Of a DNA stretch of 64,000 nucleotides, positions 35,994 through 44,563 are shown in pieces (the first letter of the stretch is position 1; the number at the start of each line of letters is the position of its first letter). The DNA is taken from positions 1 through 64,000 of the forward strand of contig CACJCN010000002.1 in NCBI GenBank assembly GCA_902591925.1. The letters are read 5' to 3'. Source of the stretch: an uncultured SAR86 cluster bacterium (GTDB taxonomy: Bacteria; Pseudomonadota; Gammaproteobacteria; Magnimaribacterales; D2472). The translations under genes were made by a program, and so were the position numbers. The notes under the pieces are model-generated. The model searched no databases. It saw only the letters and a list, made by a program, of their open reading frames with translations, and was not told the origin of the DNA.

Positions 35994-38141
35994 ATGAAGC
36001 ACGTCAGAAACACATTTTTAGTATTTGTAGGTCTATACATATTAACTTTAATGTTTATATATGTAGATGTTTATGACAGCAGACCACTAATTAGTTTATT
36101 TAAAAAAATTCAATCTAATTCAGCACTTGAAGTCGTAGATTTTTCAGTTAAAAAAAATGAAAGCTTAAAACCTAAACCAAAAGCAAATAAAGATAGGAAT
36201 CCATATTATGGTGACCTTCATGTTCATACAAAGTATTCATTTGATGCTTATGTATTCGGAGTTACAGCATCTCCAGATGATGCCTATAGATATGCTAAAG
36301 GCGAAAGTATTAAACATCCTTTGGGGTATGAAATGAAGTTAAGAGAGCCATTAGATTTTTATGCAGTCACAGATCATGGTTTTTATATGGGAATGATTCA
36401 AGCCTATGCAGATACATCTACAGATATCTCACAAAATGACTTTGCCAAACCTTTTCATAATTTAAATGATTTAGATAATTTAACAGTTGAATCAGCTGCT
36501 GTGCGAACAAATATATTTAGTTCTGTTTTAGGAGCAACAATTATTCAGCCTTATCCTGATTGGCATCCACAGCTTTTAAGAGCATATTTTACACGTAATA
36601 CTCAAACTGCATTGAGATCTTTTGACTATGATATTCATAAATCAGCATGGGCTGATGTAGCAAGATCAGCCAATGAACATAATGATCCAGGACACTTTAC
36701 AACATTTATAGGCTATGAATTTACAACATCTACAGATATTGAAGGCGGAAATCTTCATAGAAATGTGATTTTTAATTCTTCTAAGGCTTCTATTAGACCT
36801 TGGACAAGAATTGATTCAATTAACCCAGAGGATTTATGGACCTGGCAAGATAGATTGAGAGAGAAAGGGGTAGATACTATTGCAATACCACATAATTCTA
36901 ACGGATCAAATGGAGAAATGTTTGAGATGGAAACATTTAAAGGTAATGCAATTAACATAGAATATGCTAAAAAAAGAATGAGAAATGAGCCAATTGTTGA
37001 GATAACTCAAGTAAAAGGAACTAGCGAGACTCATCCTTTGTTATCACCTGATGATGATTGGGCAGACTTTGAAATTATGGACACTAGAGTTGGTAGTATA
37101 CCTCCAACCTATAGCAAGCCATCTGGTTCCTATGTAAGAGAAGCCTATTTAAATGGACTAACTTTAGACTTTACCAGACAAGGTAATCCATATAAATTTG
37201 GTTTAATAGGATCAACCGATACTCATGTTGCAGCTTCATCTCTTGATGAGTCTAATTATTGGTCAAAAGTTGGTCTCCTTGATGGTGACTCTCAAAATAG
37301 GGGTTCTGTTCCTCTTGAAGATGAAAATGTTGAAATTTTGGAAGAATATACTAGAGCATTCAGTCAACCTTTAAGTACAGTTAATTTTAATCAGGGAGAA
37401 TATGCAAACACTGGCTTTACTCAATGGGGAGCATCAGGTCTTGCAGCAGCTTGGGCTGAAGAGAATACAAGAGAATCAATATTTAATGCATTTAGAAGAA
37501 AAGAAACCTTTGCAACCACTGGAACAAGAATTGCAGTCAGATTTTTTGGAGGTTTTAATCTTTCTTCAATAGATATGGATTCAGAATCATTAGTAGCTGA
37601 TGCTTATTCAAAAGGTGTAACAATGGGATCTGATCTTTTAAGTGTAGAAGGACAAACTCCTGAATTTATTGTTTGGGCACAAAAAGATAAAAATGGAGCT
37701 CCTTTACAAAGAGTACAAATTATTAAGGGATGGGTAGATATGGCTAGTGGAAGACCGAAGGAGAAAATTTTTGACGTAGCATGTTCTGATGGTCTTGAAC
37801 CAGATCCCAATACAAATAAATGTCCTGATAATGGAGCTAAGGTGAATATAAATGATTGTTCTATTTCATCAAATGTAGGCTCATCTGAACTTAAAACTAT
37901 CTGGAAAGATCCTGAATTTGTTCCAGAGAACAAATCTTTTTATTATGTTCGTGTTCTTGAAAATCCTACTTGTCGATGGAGTACTTGGGACGCAATTAAA
38001 TCTGGTTATAAACCTCGTGAGGATCTTCATGAAACAATTCAAGAACGAGCTTGGACATCTCCAATTTGGTTCATCCCAGAGGAGTCAAATGTTGAGGTTA
38101 TTCCTCTTGGTGGAACAATTCAACTGAGAAACATCGATTAG
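35994..38141 (+). CDS. DUF3604 family protein (PHP-like metallohydrolase)
   Basis: A 715-residue protein with one N-terminal membrane segment (about 6-25), so anchored facing the periplasm. Metal-site-like motifs are spread as in PHP-type phosphoesterases: GDLHVHTKYSFDAY (about 75-88), DFYAVTDHGFYMGM (about 121-134), AIPHNSNGSNG (about 300-310) and GSTDTHVAASS (about 405-415). These HxH/DH/HN/DxH sites suggest a multi-metal hydrolase of unknown substrate. A Shine-Dalgarno-like GGGGAAA precedes the ATG. It leads a three-gene set with a foldase and a HupE-type permease. Confidence 0.88.
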   Translation: MKHVRNTFLVFVGLYILTLMFIYVDVYDSRPLISLFKKIQSNSALEVVDFSVKKNESLKPKPKANKDRNPYYGDLHVHTKYSFDAYVFGVTASPDDAYRYAKGESIKHPLGYEMKLREPLDFYAVTDHGFYMGMIQAYADTSTDISQNDFAKPFHNLNDLDNLTVESAAVRTNIFSSVLGATIIQPYPDWHPQLLRAYFTRNTQTALRSFDYDIHKSAWADVARSANEHNDPGHFTTFIGYEFTTSTDIEGGNLHRNVIFNSSKASIRPWTRIDSINPEDLWTWQDRLREKGVDTIAIPHNSNGSNGEMFEMETFKGNAINIEYAKKRMRNEPIVEITQVKGTSETHPLLSPDDDWADFEIMDTRVGSIPPTYSKPSGSYVREAYLNGLTLDFTRQGNPYKFGLIGSTDTHVAASSLDESNYWSKVGLLDGDSQNRGSVPLEDENVEILEEYTRAFSQPLSTVNFNQGEYANTGFTQWGASGLAAAWAEENTRESIFNAFRRKETFATTGTRIAVRFFGGFNLSSIDMDSESLVADAYSKGVTMGSDLLSVEGQTPEFIVWAQKDKNGAPLQRVQIIKGWVDMASGRPKEKIFDVACSDGLEPDPNTNKCPDNGAKVNINDCSISSNVGSSELKTIWKDPEFVPENKSFYYVRVLENPTCRWSTWDAIKSGYKPREDLHETIQERAWTSPIWFIPEESNVEVIPLGGTIQLRNID

Positions 38142-38161
38142 TAATTACAAATTAAATCATA

Positions 38162-38956
38162 TTGAAGTATAAAATAACTCTTTTTTTTCTAATCGGAATG
38201 GTGCTGTATTTTATAGATGTCAGCTTAAATTCCTATGACGACAAAGAAATATATATAAGCGATCAAGAGATTCTTAGCTTAGTGAATGCTTGGAAGTCAC
38301 AAGTTGGCAGAAATCCAAATGATGATGAAATAGCCCGTATTATAAATAATCTTGTTGATGAAGAGATATTATATAGAGAAGCATTAGCCCTTGGTTTAGA
38401 AAAGAACGATAGAATAATCAAAAGGAGACTTGCTCAAAAAATATCTTTTTTGAAGGAAGAATCAATTCTTGACTCACCAACTAAAGAAGATCTTTTAAAT
38501 TATTTTGAAAATAATAAAGATAAATATTTCATTAATTCATCATATACTTTTACTCATTATTTTTTTTCGTCAGAAGATAATTCTGAGTTAAGAGCATCAA
38601 AAGCTTTTATTGACATACTTGAGAGTAAAAATATTGATGCTGACCCCTTTTTTTTAGGAAAAAATTTTGTAGATGTTAGTATCAAAAAAATTGAAAGTGA
38701 TTTTGGTAATGACTTTAGCGCAAATTTTAATGATATTGAATTGAATAAATGGAAAGGACCATTCAAATCATCTTACGGCCATCATATCGTACTTGTAAGA
38801 AATTATATTCAAGGTTATTTACCTGATATTACTAGCATCTTAAAACAAGTAGAAGTTGATTACATGCAAAGTAAAAGAGATAAAGCTGTTGATGAATACC
38901 TAAATCAAATAAGATCTGATTATAAAATTTATATAAATCCAAACTTAAAGATTTAA
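38162..38956 (+). CDS. Parvulin-type peptidyl-prolyl isomerase (periplasmic)
   Basis: A 264-residue protein with an N-terminal signal/anchor (about 4-20), a SurA/PpiD-like helical region (NDDEIARIINNLVDEEILYREALALGLEKND, about 57-88) and a C-terminal parvulin-like domain ending WKGPFKSSYGHHIVLVRNY (about 197-215), where the GPFKSSYGHHIV strand is the family hallmark. It helps fold or insert exported proteins, perhaps its DUF3604 neighbour. It starts at TTG and ends one base into the HupE-like ATG. Confidence 0.85.
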   Translation: MKYKITLFFLIGMVLYFIDVSLNSYDDKEIYISDQEILSLVNAWKSQVGRNPNDDEIARIINNLVDEEILYREALALGLEKNDRIIKRRLAQKISFLKEESILDSPTKEDLLNYFENNKDKYFINSSYTFTHYFFSSEDNSELRASKAFIDILESKNIDADPFFLGKNFVDVSIKKIESDFGNDFSANFNDIELNKWKGPFKSSYGHHIVLVRNYIQGYLPDITSILKQVEVDYMQSKRDKAVDEYLNQIRSDYKIYINPNLKI

Positions 38957-39906
38957 TGAAAAATTTTCTCTTGGTATTATTTCTAATTAGCACATTTGAT
39001 ATCAATTCTCATGAATTTAATCCAGCTCATCTTTTTATAGAACAATCAAATAAGAGCGAATACTTATATGAAGCTACATGGATGTATCCTTTTAAAAATA
39101 TTGGCAAGAGAGCTGAAGTTATTTTTCCTAATAAATGTACAACTGAATCAATTGATCTTTTTTATCAAGGTAAGTATTTAAATGAAAAAATAGTGATAGA
39201 TTGTTCAACTTCTTTAAAAGGGCTATCTATTGAAATTAAAGATCTTAGTGTTCTTACAGATGCATTAATAACAATAAATTTTTCTGAGGAGGTATTTGAA
39301 GGTCTTGTAAATGTTCAAAATAACTCTCTAAAAATTCCTGAAGAAATAATTTATTTACCATCAACTTATTTAAGATTAGGCTTTTCTCATTTGTTTGATG
39401 GATGGGATCATATCCTATTTATATTAGGTTTGCTTTTTTGTATTTCTGGAATTTTGAATATCATTAAAACCATAACAGCTTTCACGTTAGCTCACAGTAT
39501 TACATTGGGTCTTACTGTCTTTGAATTAATATCTTTGCCTCAAGGCACAATTGAGGCCTTAATCGCGCTTACAATCATTTTTTTAGCTTTAGAAATTAAT
39601 AAATATAAAACATCCATCAGAACTCCTTGGCTAATGGCATTTGGATTTGGTTTACTGCATGGTCTAGGATTTGCTGGAGCTTTAATGGATATTGGCATAG
39701 CAAATAACAATATGCTTGTATCTTTGTTTTTTTTTAATATTGGTATTGAATTAGCACAAATTATATTAATACCTATTCCAATAATTTTATTATATTTATC
39801 CGATAAGTTAAGAAGCTCAGAATATGTAAAAGTCAGCGCTAGCTTGATAATTGGAGGTGTTGGCTTCTATTGGTTTATAGACCGTGTAATTGGTATTATT
39901 CTATAA
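38956..39906 (+). CDS. HupE/UreJ-2 family membrane protein
   Basis: A 316-residue protein with signal peptide (about 1-18), a periplasmic beta-rich domain (about 20-130) and six or so helices. His-rich membrane motifs FSHLFDGWDHILFILGLL (about 140-157), FTLAHSITLGLTVFE (about 176-190), GFGLLHGLGFAGAL (about 228-241) and FFFNIGIELAQ are typical of HupE/UreJ, whose relatives move nickel or cobalt for metalloenzymes. Here it may supply metal to the DUF3604 hydrolase (inference). It is coupled to the foldase gene by a one-base overlap. Confidence 0.88.
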   Translation: MKNFLLVLFLISTFDINSHEFNPAHLFIEQSNKSEYLYEATWMYPFKNIGKRAEVIFPNKCTTESIDLFYQGKYLNEKIVIDCSTSLKGLSIEIKDLSVLTDALITINFSEEVFEGLVNVQNNSLKIPEEIIYLPSTYLRLGFSHLFDGWDHILFILGLLFCISGILNIIKTITAFTLAHSITLGLTVFELISLPQGTIEALIALTIIFLALEINKYKTSIRTPWLMAFGFGLLHGLGFAGALMDIGIANNNMLVSLFFFNIGIELAQIILIPIPIILLYLSDKLRSSEYVKVSASLIIGGVGFYWFIDRVIGIIL

Positions 39907-39922
39907 CAAATTTTTAAATATA

Positions 39923-41116
39923 ATGTTTTTCAAAAATAAAAATATAGTTATTGGAGTTACCGGCGGTATTGCCGCCTACAAATCTGCTGAAATAATTCGT
40001 CTTTTTAAAAAAGAAGGAGCAGAAGTTAGGATAGTAATGACTGAATCTGCCAAAGAATTTATTACTCCTCTTACTTTGCAAACTGTTTCTGGTAATGAGA
40101 TTCATGATTCTCTTTTAAATGCAAATGCTGAATTAGCAATGAGTCATATTGAATTAGCAAAATGGGCTGACATAATTCTAATTGCGCCTTGCACAGCTGA
40201 GACGATGGCAAAAATAACTCACGGAAGAGCAGAGGATCTAATGGGAGCAATAATATTAGCCTCAAAAGCTAGCATATATATTGCACCTGCAATGAATATG
40301 AATATGTGGTCTGATAAGAGTACTCAAGAAAATTTTAAAACCTTATCCAAAAGAGAAATATCTTTTATTGGTCCTGCTGATGGTGAACAAGCATGTGGCG
40401 ATGTTGGTAAAGGTAGAATGGAAGAGCCAAAGGATATTGTTGAGTTTATAAAAAATGATCATAAAAAAGGACCTTTATCTGGTAAAAAAATTACAATCAC
40501 CGCTGGCCCCACACGAGAACAGATCGATCCTGTAAGATTTATATCGAATAATAGTTCAGGAAAAATGGGTTATGCAATGGCAGAAGCAGCGGTTGAATAT
40601 GGTGCTATTGTTAACTTAGTAAGTGGACCTGTTTCGATTATTCCAAATACGTCAGTAAATTTAATAAAAGTTAACTCAGCTAGTGAAATGTTTAAAAAAG
40701 TTATTAAATATATGGATGATTCGGATATATTTATTGGGTGTGCGGCTGTATCTGATTTCAAGCCTTCTAAGTATTCAGATAAAAAAATAAAAAAAGATGA
40801 TATAAGTAATATCGATCTTGGTCTAAAAAAAAATAAAGATATATTAAGTTTTGTTGCATCAAATTTTATATCAGCTTATGTAGTTGGGTTTGCAGCTGAA
40901 ACTGATAATGTAGATACTAATGCAAAAAAGAAACTTGAAGCAAAAAATTTAGATATGATTGTTTCAAATGATGTATCTGATAAATCTATTGGTTTTGACG
41001 TCGATGACAATGAGGTAAACGTTTATACAAAAAATAATAAATTTTTTCTTAAAAAGGATAAAAAGATTAGAATAGCAAGAGAAGTACTTAAGATAGTTGC
41101 GTCAAATATTAATTAA
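39923..41116 (+). CDS. coaBC: Bifunctional phosphopantothenoylcysteine decarboxylase/synthetase
   Basis: A 397-residue CoaBC (Dfp). The N-terminal flavoprotein CoaC half starts NIVIGVTGGIAAYKSAEIIRLF, has MSHIELAKWADIILIAPCTAETMAKITHG and PAMNMNMW; the CoaB half starts ITITAGPTREQIDPVRFISNNSSGKMGYAMA (about 188-218), with NKDILSFV and VGFAAETDN later. It makes 4'-phosphopantetheine, the CoA precursor. I use the ATG at 39923, which gives the family-standard N-terminus; the in-frame ATG 33 bases upstream lies in hupE. Confidence 0.95.
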   Translation: MFFKNKNIVIGVTGGIAAYKSAEIIRLFKKEGAEVRIVMTESAKEFITPLTLQTVSGNEIHDSLLNANAELAMSHIELAKWADIILIAPCTAETMAKITHGRAEDLMGAIILASKASIYIAPAMNMNMWSDKSTQENFKTLSKREISFIGPADGEQACGDVGKGRMEEPKDIVEFIKNDHKKGPLSGKKITITAGPTREQIDPVRFISNNSSGKMGYAMAEAAVEYGAIVNLVSGPVSIIPNTSVNLIKVNSASEMFKKVIKYMDDSDIFIGCAAVSDFKPSKYSDKKIKKDDISNIDLGLKKNKDILSFVASNFISAYVVGFAAETDNVDTNAKKKLEAKNLDMIVSNDVSDKSIGFDVDDNEVNVYTKNNKFFLKKDKKIRIAREVLKIVASNIN

Positions 41117-41130
41117 TAATTTTGTTAAAT

Positions 41131-41937
41131 ATGTCCCACAAAAAACCAGTTACCATCACGACTTTAAATAAATTTAAAGAAAGCTCTGAAAAATTTACAT
41201 GTTTAACTGCATATGAGTCAACAATGGCTTCTGTAATAAGTCAATCAGGAGTTGATGTTATTCTAGTCGGAGATAGTTTGGGTATGGTTATTCAAGGTCA
41301 TGATAGCACTCTGCCTGTTACTATGGATCAGTTGATATACCATCTTGAATGCGTTGTAAATGGAAATGAAGGTTCTCACATAATGGCTGATATGCCTTTC
41401 ATGAGTTATGCAACTGATGATTTAGGATTAGAGAATGCTAAAAAACTTATGCAAGCTGGGGCAAACTCAGTAAAAATTGAAGGTGGAGAGTGGATCTCAA
41501 AAATGGCTCAAGTTTTATCAGATAGAGGAATTCCAGTTTGTGCTCATATGGGACTAACTCCACAAACAATAAATAGATTAGGAGGTCACAATGTCCAAGG
41601 AAGAGATCCATCTCAAAAAGAAAAAATTATCACTGAAGCATTGGCTTTAGAGAAAGCAGGTGCTTCAATGTTGTTATTGGAATGTGTGCCTGGAGATTTG
41701 GCACAGCACATTACTAAAGAATTAAACATACCTGTAATTGGTATTGGTGCTGGAGTTCATACTGATGGACAGATTATGGTAATACATGATCTATTAGGAA
41801 TATCATGCTTAAAAAAACCACCTAAATTTGTAAAAAACTTTATGAAAGATTCTTCATCGATTCAAGATGCCATAAAAAAATATGTTATGGATGTAAAAAG
41901 TCATAAATATCCGTCCAAAGAACATACATTTAATTAA
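41131..41937 (+). CDS. panB: 3-methyl-2-oxobutanoate hydroxymethyltransferase
   Basis: A 268-residue PanB: ITTLNKFKESSEKFTCLTAYEST, VDVILVGDSLGMVIQGHDSTLPVTMDQLIYH (metal and substrate loop), FMSYATDDLGLENAKKLMQAGANSVKIEGG, VCAHMGLTPQTINRLGGHNVQGR and VIGIGAGVHTDGQIMVIHDLLG. It makes ketopantoate with methylenetetrahydrofolate. Start taken at the ATG at 41131; a TTG at 41122 is in frame. It is followed two bases later by panC. Confidence 0.96.
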   Translation: MSHKKPVTITTLNKFKESSEKFTCLTAYESTMASVISQSGVDVILVGDSLGMVIQGHDSTLPVTMDQLIYHLECVVNGNEGSHIMADMPFMSYATDDLGLENAKKLMQAGANSVKIEGGEWISKMAQVLSDRGIPVCAHMGLTPQTINRLGGHNVQGRDPSQKEKIITEALALEKAGASMLLLECVPGDLAQHITKELNIPVIGIGAGVHTDGQIMVIHDLLGISCLKKPPKFVKNFMKDSSSIQDAIKKYVMDVKSHKYPSKEHTFN

Positions 41938-41939
41938 GT

Positions 41940-42758
41940 TTGAAAATTTTTAAATCAATAGAAGAATTTATTATATCTAAATCTGGATTAGGTAAATTAA
42001 CTTTCATACCAACTATGGGCAATCTTCATAAAGGACATGCCTCTCTAATTGATATTGGAAAAGAATTTAAAAATGATGTCATTAGTACAATTTATGTAAA
42101 TAAGCTTCAATTCAATGATCAAAATGATTATCTTAGATATCCAAAATCACTTGATAATGATATTGAGTTGTTAGAAAGACATGGCTGTAATTATTTACTT
42201 ATTCCAGATGACACCATTTTAGACGAAATAATTTCAGTGAAAGCGCCATCAAAGTTTAACAAGTTATGTGGTAAAAATAGACCAGGACATTTTGATGGAG
42301 TATTAACTATTTTAAATAAAATGTTCAAAATTATTGAACCTGAAATTGCTATTTTTGGTAAAAAAGATTACCAACAATTTGTTCTAGTTAAAGATTTTAT
42401 TAAAGAAAATAACTTGAATATTAAAATTATAGGAGCTGAAACTATCAGAGAGGAATCGGGTTTAGCCTTATCATCGAGAAACAACCTTCTAACAAGAAAT
42501 GAAAAATTAATTGCAAAAAATATTAATAAAGTTTTGATTGATTTAAAAGATAATAAACAAACTATTAGTTTAAATTTTATAAATTCCAAAATAAAATATT
42601 TAGAAAATCTGGGCATAAAAGTTGATTATTTATCATGTTGCGATCCTGAGTCATTTGAAGAGTCGTATAATATTAATGAAAAAGATTTGTTAATTGCAAT
42701 TGCAGCATATGTTGGAAATGTAAGATTAATTGATAATATAAAGTTAACAAAACTTTAA
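41940..42758 (+). CDS. panC: Pantothenate synthetase
   Basis: A 272-residue PanC: FIPTMGNLHKGHASLIDIGKE (ATP-binding HxGH-type, about 23-43), YVNKLQFNDQNDYLRYPKSLDND, CGKNRPGHFDGVLTILNKMFKI, IFGKKDYQQFVLVKDFI and RESGLALSSRNNLLTRNEK (the SSRN motif). It condenses pantoate with beta-alanine. Starts with TTG two bases after panB. Confidence 0.96.
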   Translation: MKIFKSIEEFIISKSGLGKLTFIPTMGNLHKGHASLIDIGKEFKNDVISTIYVNKLQFNDQNDYLRYPKSLDNDIELLERHGCNYLLIPDDTILDEIISVKAPSKFNKLCGKNRPGHFDGVLTILNKMFKIIEPEIAIFGKKDYQQFVLVKDFIKENNLNIKIIGAETIREESGLALSSRNNLLTRNEKLIAKNINKVLIDLKDNKQTISLNFINSKIKYLENLGIKVDYLSCCDPESFEESYNINEKDLLIAIAAYVGNVRLIDNIKLTKL

Positions 42759-42791
42759 TAATTTCTTATATTTAACTATACTTGCGCAGTT

Positions 42792-43181
42792 ATGAATAAA
42801 ACATTACTTAAATCAAAGTTACATCGAATCTCAGTTACTCAAGTAGAACTTGATTACGAAGGTTCTTGTGCAGTAGATAAAGAATTTCTTGATCTAGCAG
42901 GTATGCAAGAATATGAAAAAGTTGATGTATACAATGTAACTAATGGAGAGAGATTTTCAACCTATTTAATCTTAGCTGAGGCTGGGTCTAAAACTTTATC
43001 TGTAAATGGTGCTGCAGCTCATAAAGTTTCAATTAATGATATTGTAATAATCTGCACTTACGGATCATACAATGAATCTGAAGCTGAATTACATGAACCA
43101 ACTTTGGTTTATTTTGATAAAGATAATAATGTAACCAATGTTAAAAACAACATTCCTGAACAACGTCTTAAATCAATATAA
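42792..43181 (+). CDS. panD: Aspartate 1-decarboxylase
   Basis: A 129-residue PanD zymogen. Self-cleavage is expected between Gly24 and Ser25 (YEGSCA), making the pyruvoyl group; the Lys9-containing N-terminus (KSKLHRISVTQVELDY) and YVDVYNVTNGERFSTYLI, NGAAAHKVSINDIVIICTYG, HEPTLVYFD follow family order. Supplies beta-alanine to PanC, so pantothenate synthesis from this locus is complete except PanE-type ketopantoate reduction. Confidence 0.96.
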   Translation: MNKTLLKSKLHRISVTQVELDYEGSCAVDKEFLDLAGMQEYEKVDVYNVTNGERFSTYLILAEAGSKTLSVNGAAAHKVSINDIVIICTYGSYNESEAELHEPTLVYFDKDNNVTNVKNNIPEQRLKSI

Positions 43182-44085
43182 AATTAAACCTTATTTAGTT
43201 TTATTATTTTTAATAATATTTTCTTCAACTACTTTTTCAGAGACTAAATTAGTAATTCTTGGTTCTGGAACACCAAATCCAGATCCTAATAGATTTGGTT
43301 CTGGTTATGCCATTATCGTTAATGAAAAAGCATATATTGTTGATTTTGGTCCAGGTATTGTAAGAAGAATTTCAGCAATGTCACCTTCATGGGGCGGCAA
43401 GTTTTCTGCAATGGAATTAGAAAATATTAATATTGCTTTTTTAACTCATATTCATTCAGACCACAGTGGTGCACTAGCTGACTTAATTCTTACTCCATGG
43501 GTTATGGGAAGGGATGAGCCATTAAAACTATTTGGACCACAAGGTCTAAAAAAAATGGCAAAAAAAATTAGTGAAGCATATGAAGATGATATTAACTATC
43601 GACTTTATGGTTCTCAACCAGCAAATAAGCTGGGATATTTAACAAATGTTAGTGAGATATTTGATGATGGTCTTATTTATAAAGATGATAACGTTGAAGT
43701 AACTGCTTTTAAGAACTCTCATGGTGATCTTGAAGATTCCTTTGGTTATTTATTTGAAACCAATGACAAGAAAATACTATTTTCTGGAGATACAGCTGTT
43801 AGTGAAAATTTGAAAAAATACGGAAAAAATTTAGATATATTAGTCCATGAAGTATTTTCTAGCGAAACTTTTGAAAATAAAACTAAAGAATGGCAAATCT
43901 ACCATAAAGCACATCATACTTCTTCAATTGATCTTGGGAAAATTGCAAATGAATTAAAGCCCAATAAACTTGTTTTATCTCATATATTGTTCTGGGGCGC
44001 ATCTAGTGAATCTCTTTTGAGCGATATTAGTCAAAACTTTGATGGAACAAGCATTATTGCTGAAGATTTATTGGTTATAGATTAA
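43138..44085 (+). CDS. Secreted metallo-beta-lactamase-fold hydrolase
   Basis: A 315-residue MBL-fold protein with a hydrophobic signal segment (about 18-34). Motifs: LGSGTPNPDPNRFGSGYAI, VDFGPGIVRR, metal-binding THIHSDHSGALADLILTPW (about 103-121), NSHGDLEDSFGYLF, ILFSGDTAVSENL (about 218-230), VHEVF and AHHTSSIDLGKIANELKPNKLVLSH. This is the arylsulfatase/RNase-Z-like class; the substrate is unknown. The first Met overlaps panD by 44 bases, so the true start may be later, but a Met inside panD is needed to keep the full signal peptide. Confidence 0.88.
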   Translation: MLKTTFLNNVLNQYKIKPYLVLLFLIIFSSTTFSETKLVILGSGTPNPDPNRFGSGYAIIVNEKAYIVDFGPGIVRRISAMSPSWGGKFSAMELENINIAFLTHIHSDHSGALADLILTPWVMGRDEPLKLFGPQGLKKMAKKISEAYEDDINYRLYGSQPANKLGYLTNVSEIFDDGLIYKDDNVEVTAFKNSHGDLEDSFGYLFETNDKKILFSGDTAVSENLKKYGKNLDILVHEVFSSETFENKTKEWQIYHKAHHTSSIDLGKIANELKPNKLVLSHILFWGASSESLLSDISQNFDGTSIIAEDLLVID

Positions 44086-44185
44086 AGTAAGTATCACCAA
44101 TTAAAAATCCACAAATAAAAAAAGCTGATGCCCACAAAGGTTCCTTAATACAAAAAGATATAAGATTTTCTAGGTAATTTTTCAT
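44075..44185 (-). CDS. Candidate 36-residue small membrane protein
   Basis: On the minus strand an ATG (44185) opens a 36-codon frame starting MKNYLENLISF and ending GDTYFNL. A hydrophobic segment LWASAFFICGFLIG covers residues 17-30, enough for one membrane pass. It is convergent with the MBL gene (11-base overlap) and follows the minus-strand tRNA-Arg and Trm112-like gene. Too short for a confident call without homologues. Confidence 0.4.
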   Translation of the reverse strand: MKNYLENLISFCIKEPLWASAFFICGFLIGDTYFNL

Positions 44186-44235
44186 AAATATATAGATTGA
44201 TATTAATGTTAATGCAATTTACGTACCAACATTAA

Positions 44236-44313
44236 TGGCGCGCCCGGAGAGATTCGAACTCCCGACCTCTTGGTTCGTAGCCAAGCACTCTAATCCAACT
44301 GAGCTACGGGCGC
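44236..44313 (-). tRNA. tRNA-Arg(ACG)
   Basis: Minus-strand cloverleaf: acceptor GCGCCCG/CGGGCGC with discriminator G and encoded CCA, D-arm GTAGCTCAGTTGGATTAGAG, anticodon stem CTTGG/CCAAG, loop CTACGAA (anticodon ACG, expected to be A-to-I edited), T-arm GTTCGAATC. Reads CGU, CGC and CGA. Confidence 0.96.
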
Positions 44314-44318
44314 GATTA

Positions 44319-44489
44319 CTAAACTTTGCGTGCTTCTTCTGGAAGCATTACAGGAATACCGTCTCTTATTGGATAAGCCAAACCAGATTCTTTACAAATT
44401 AATTCATTTGTACTTTCATCATATGACAGTGTTTTTTTTGAAACTGGACAAACTAATATATCTAGTAATGTTTTATCTATGGTTGTCAT
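44319..44489 (-). CDS. Trm112/YcaR-like protein
   Basis: A 56-residue protein: [48 protein letters not shown]. It keeps the [10 protein letters not shown] signature of the YcaR/Trm112 family but the usual CPxC reads CPVS, so only some zinc ligands remain. I place the start at the ATG at 44489 (family-like length); a TTG at 44546 would add 19 residues. Bacterial YcaR-like proteins often sit near lipid A or tRNA genes; here it lies next to tRNA-Arg. Confidence 0.88.
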   Translation of the reverse strand: MTTIDKTLLDILVCPVSKKTLSYDESTNELICKESGLAYPIRDGIPVMLPEEARKV

Positions 44490-44563
44490 TGCAGGAAAGT
44501 ATACATGATGAATGAATTTTTGTTTATATATGTTATCTTTAACCAAAATATATTCTCAATATT

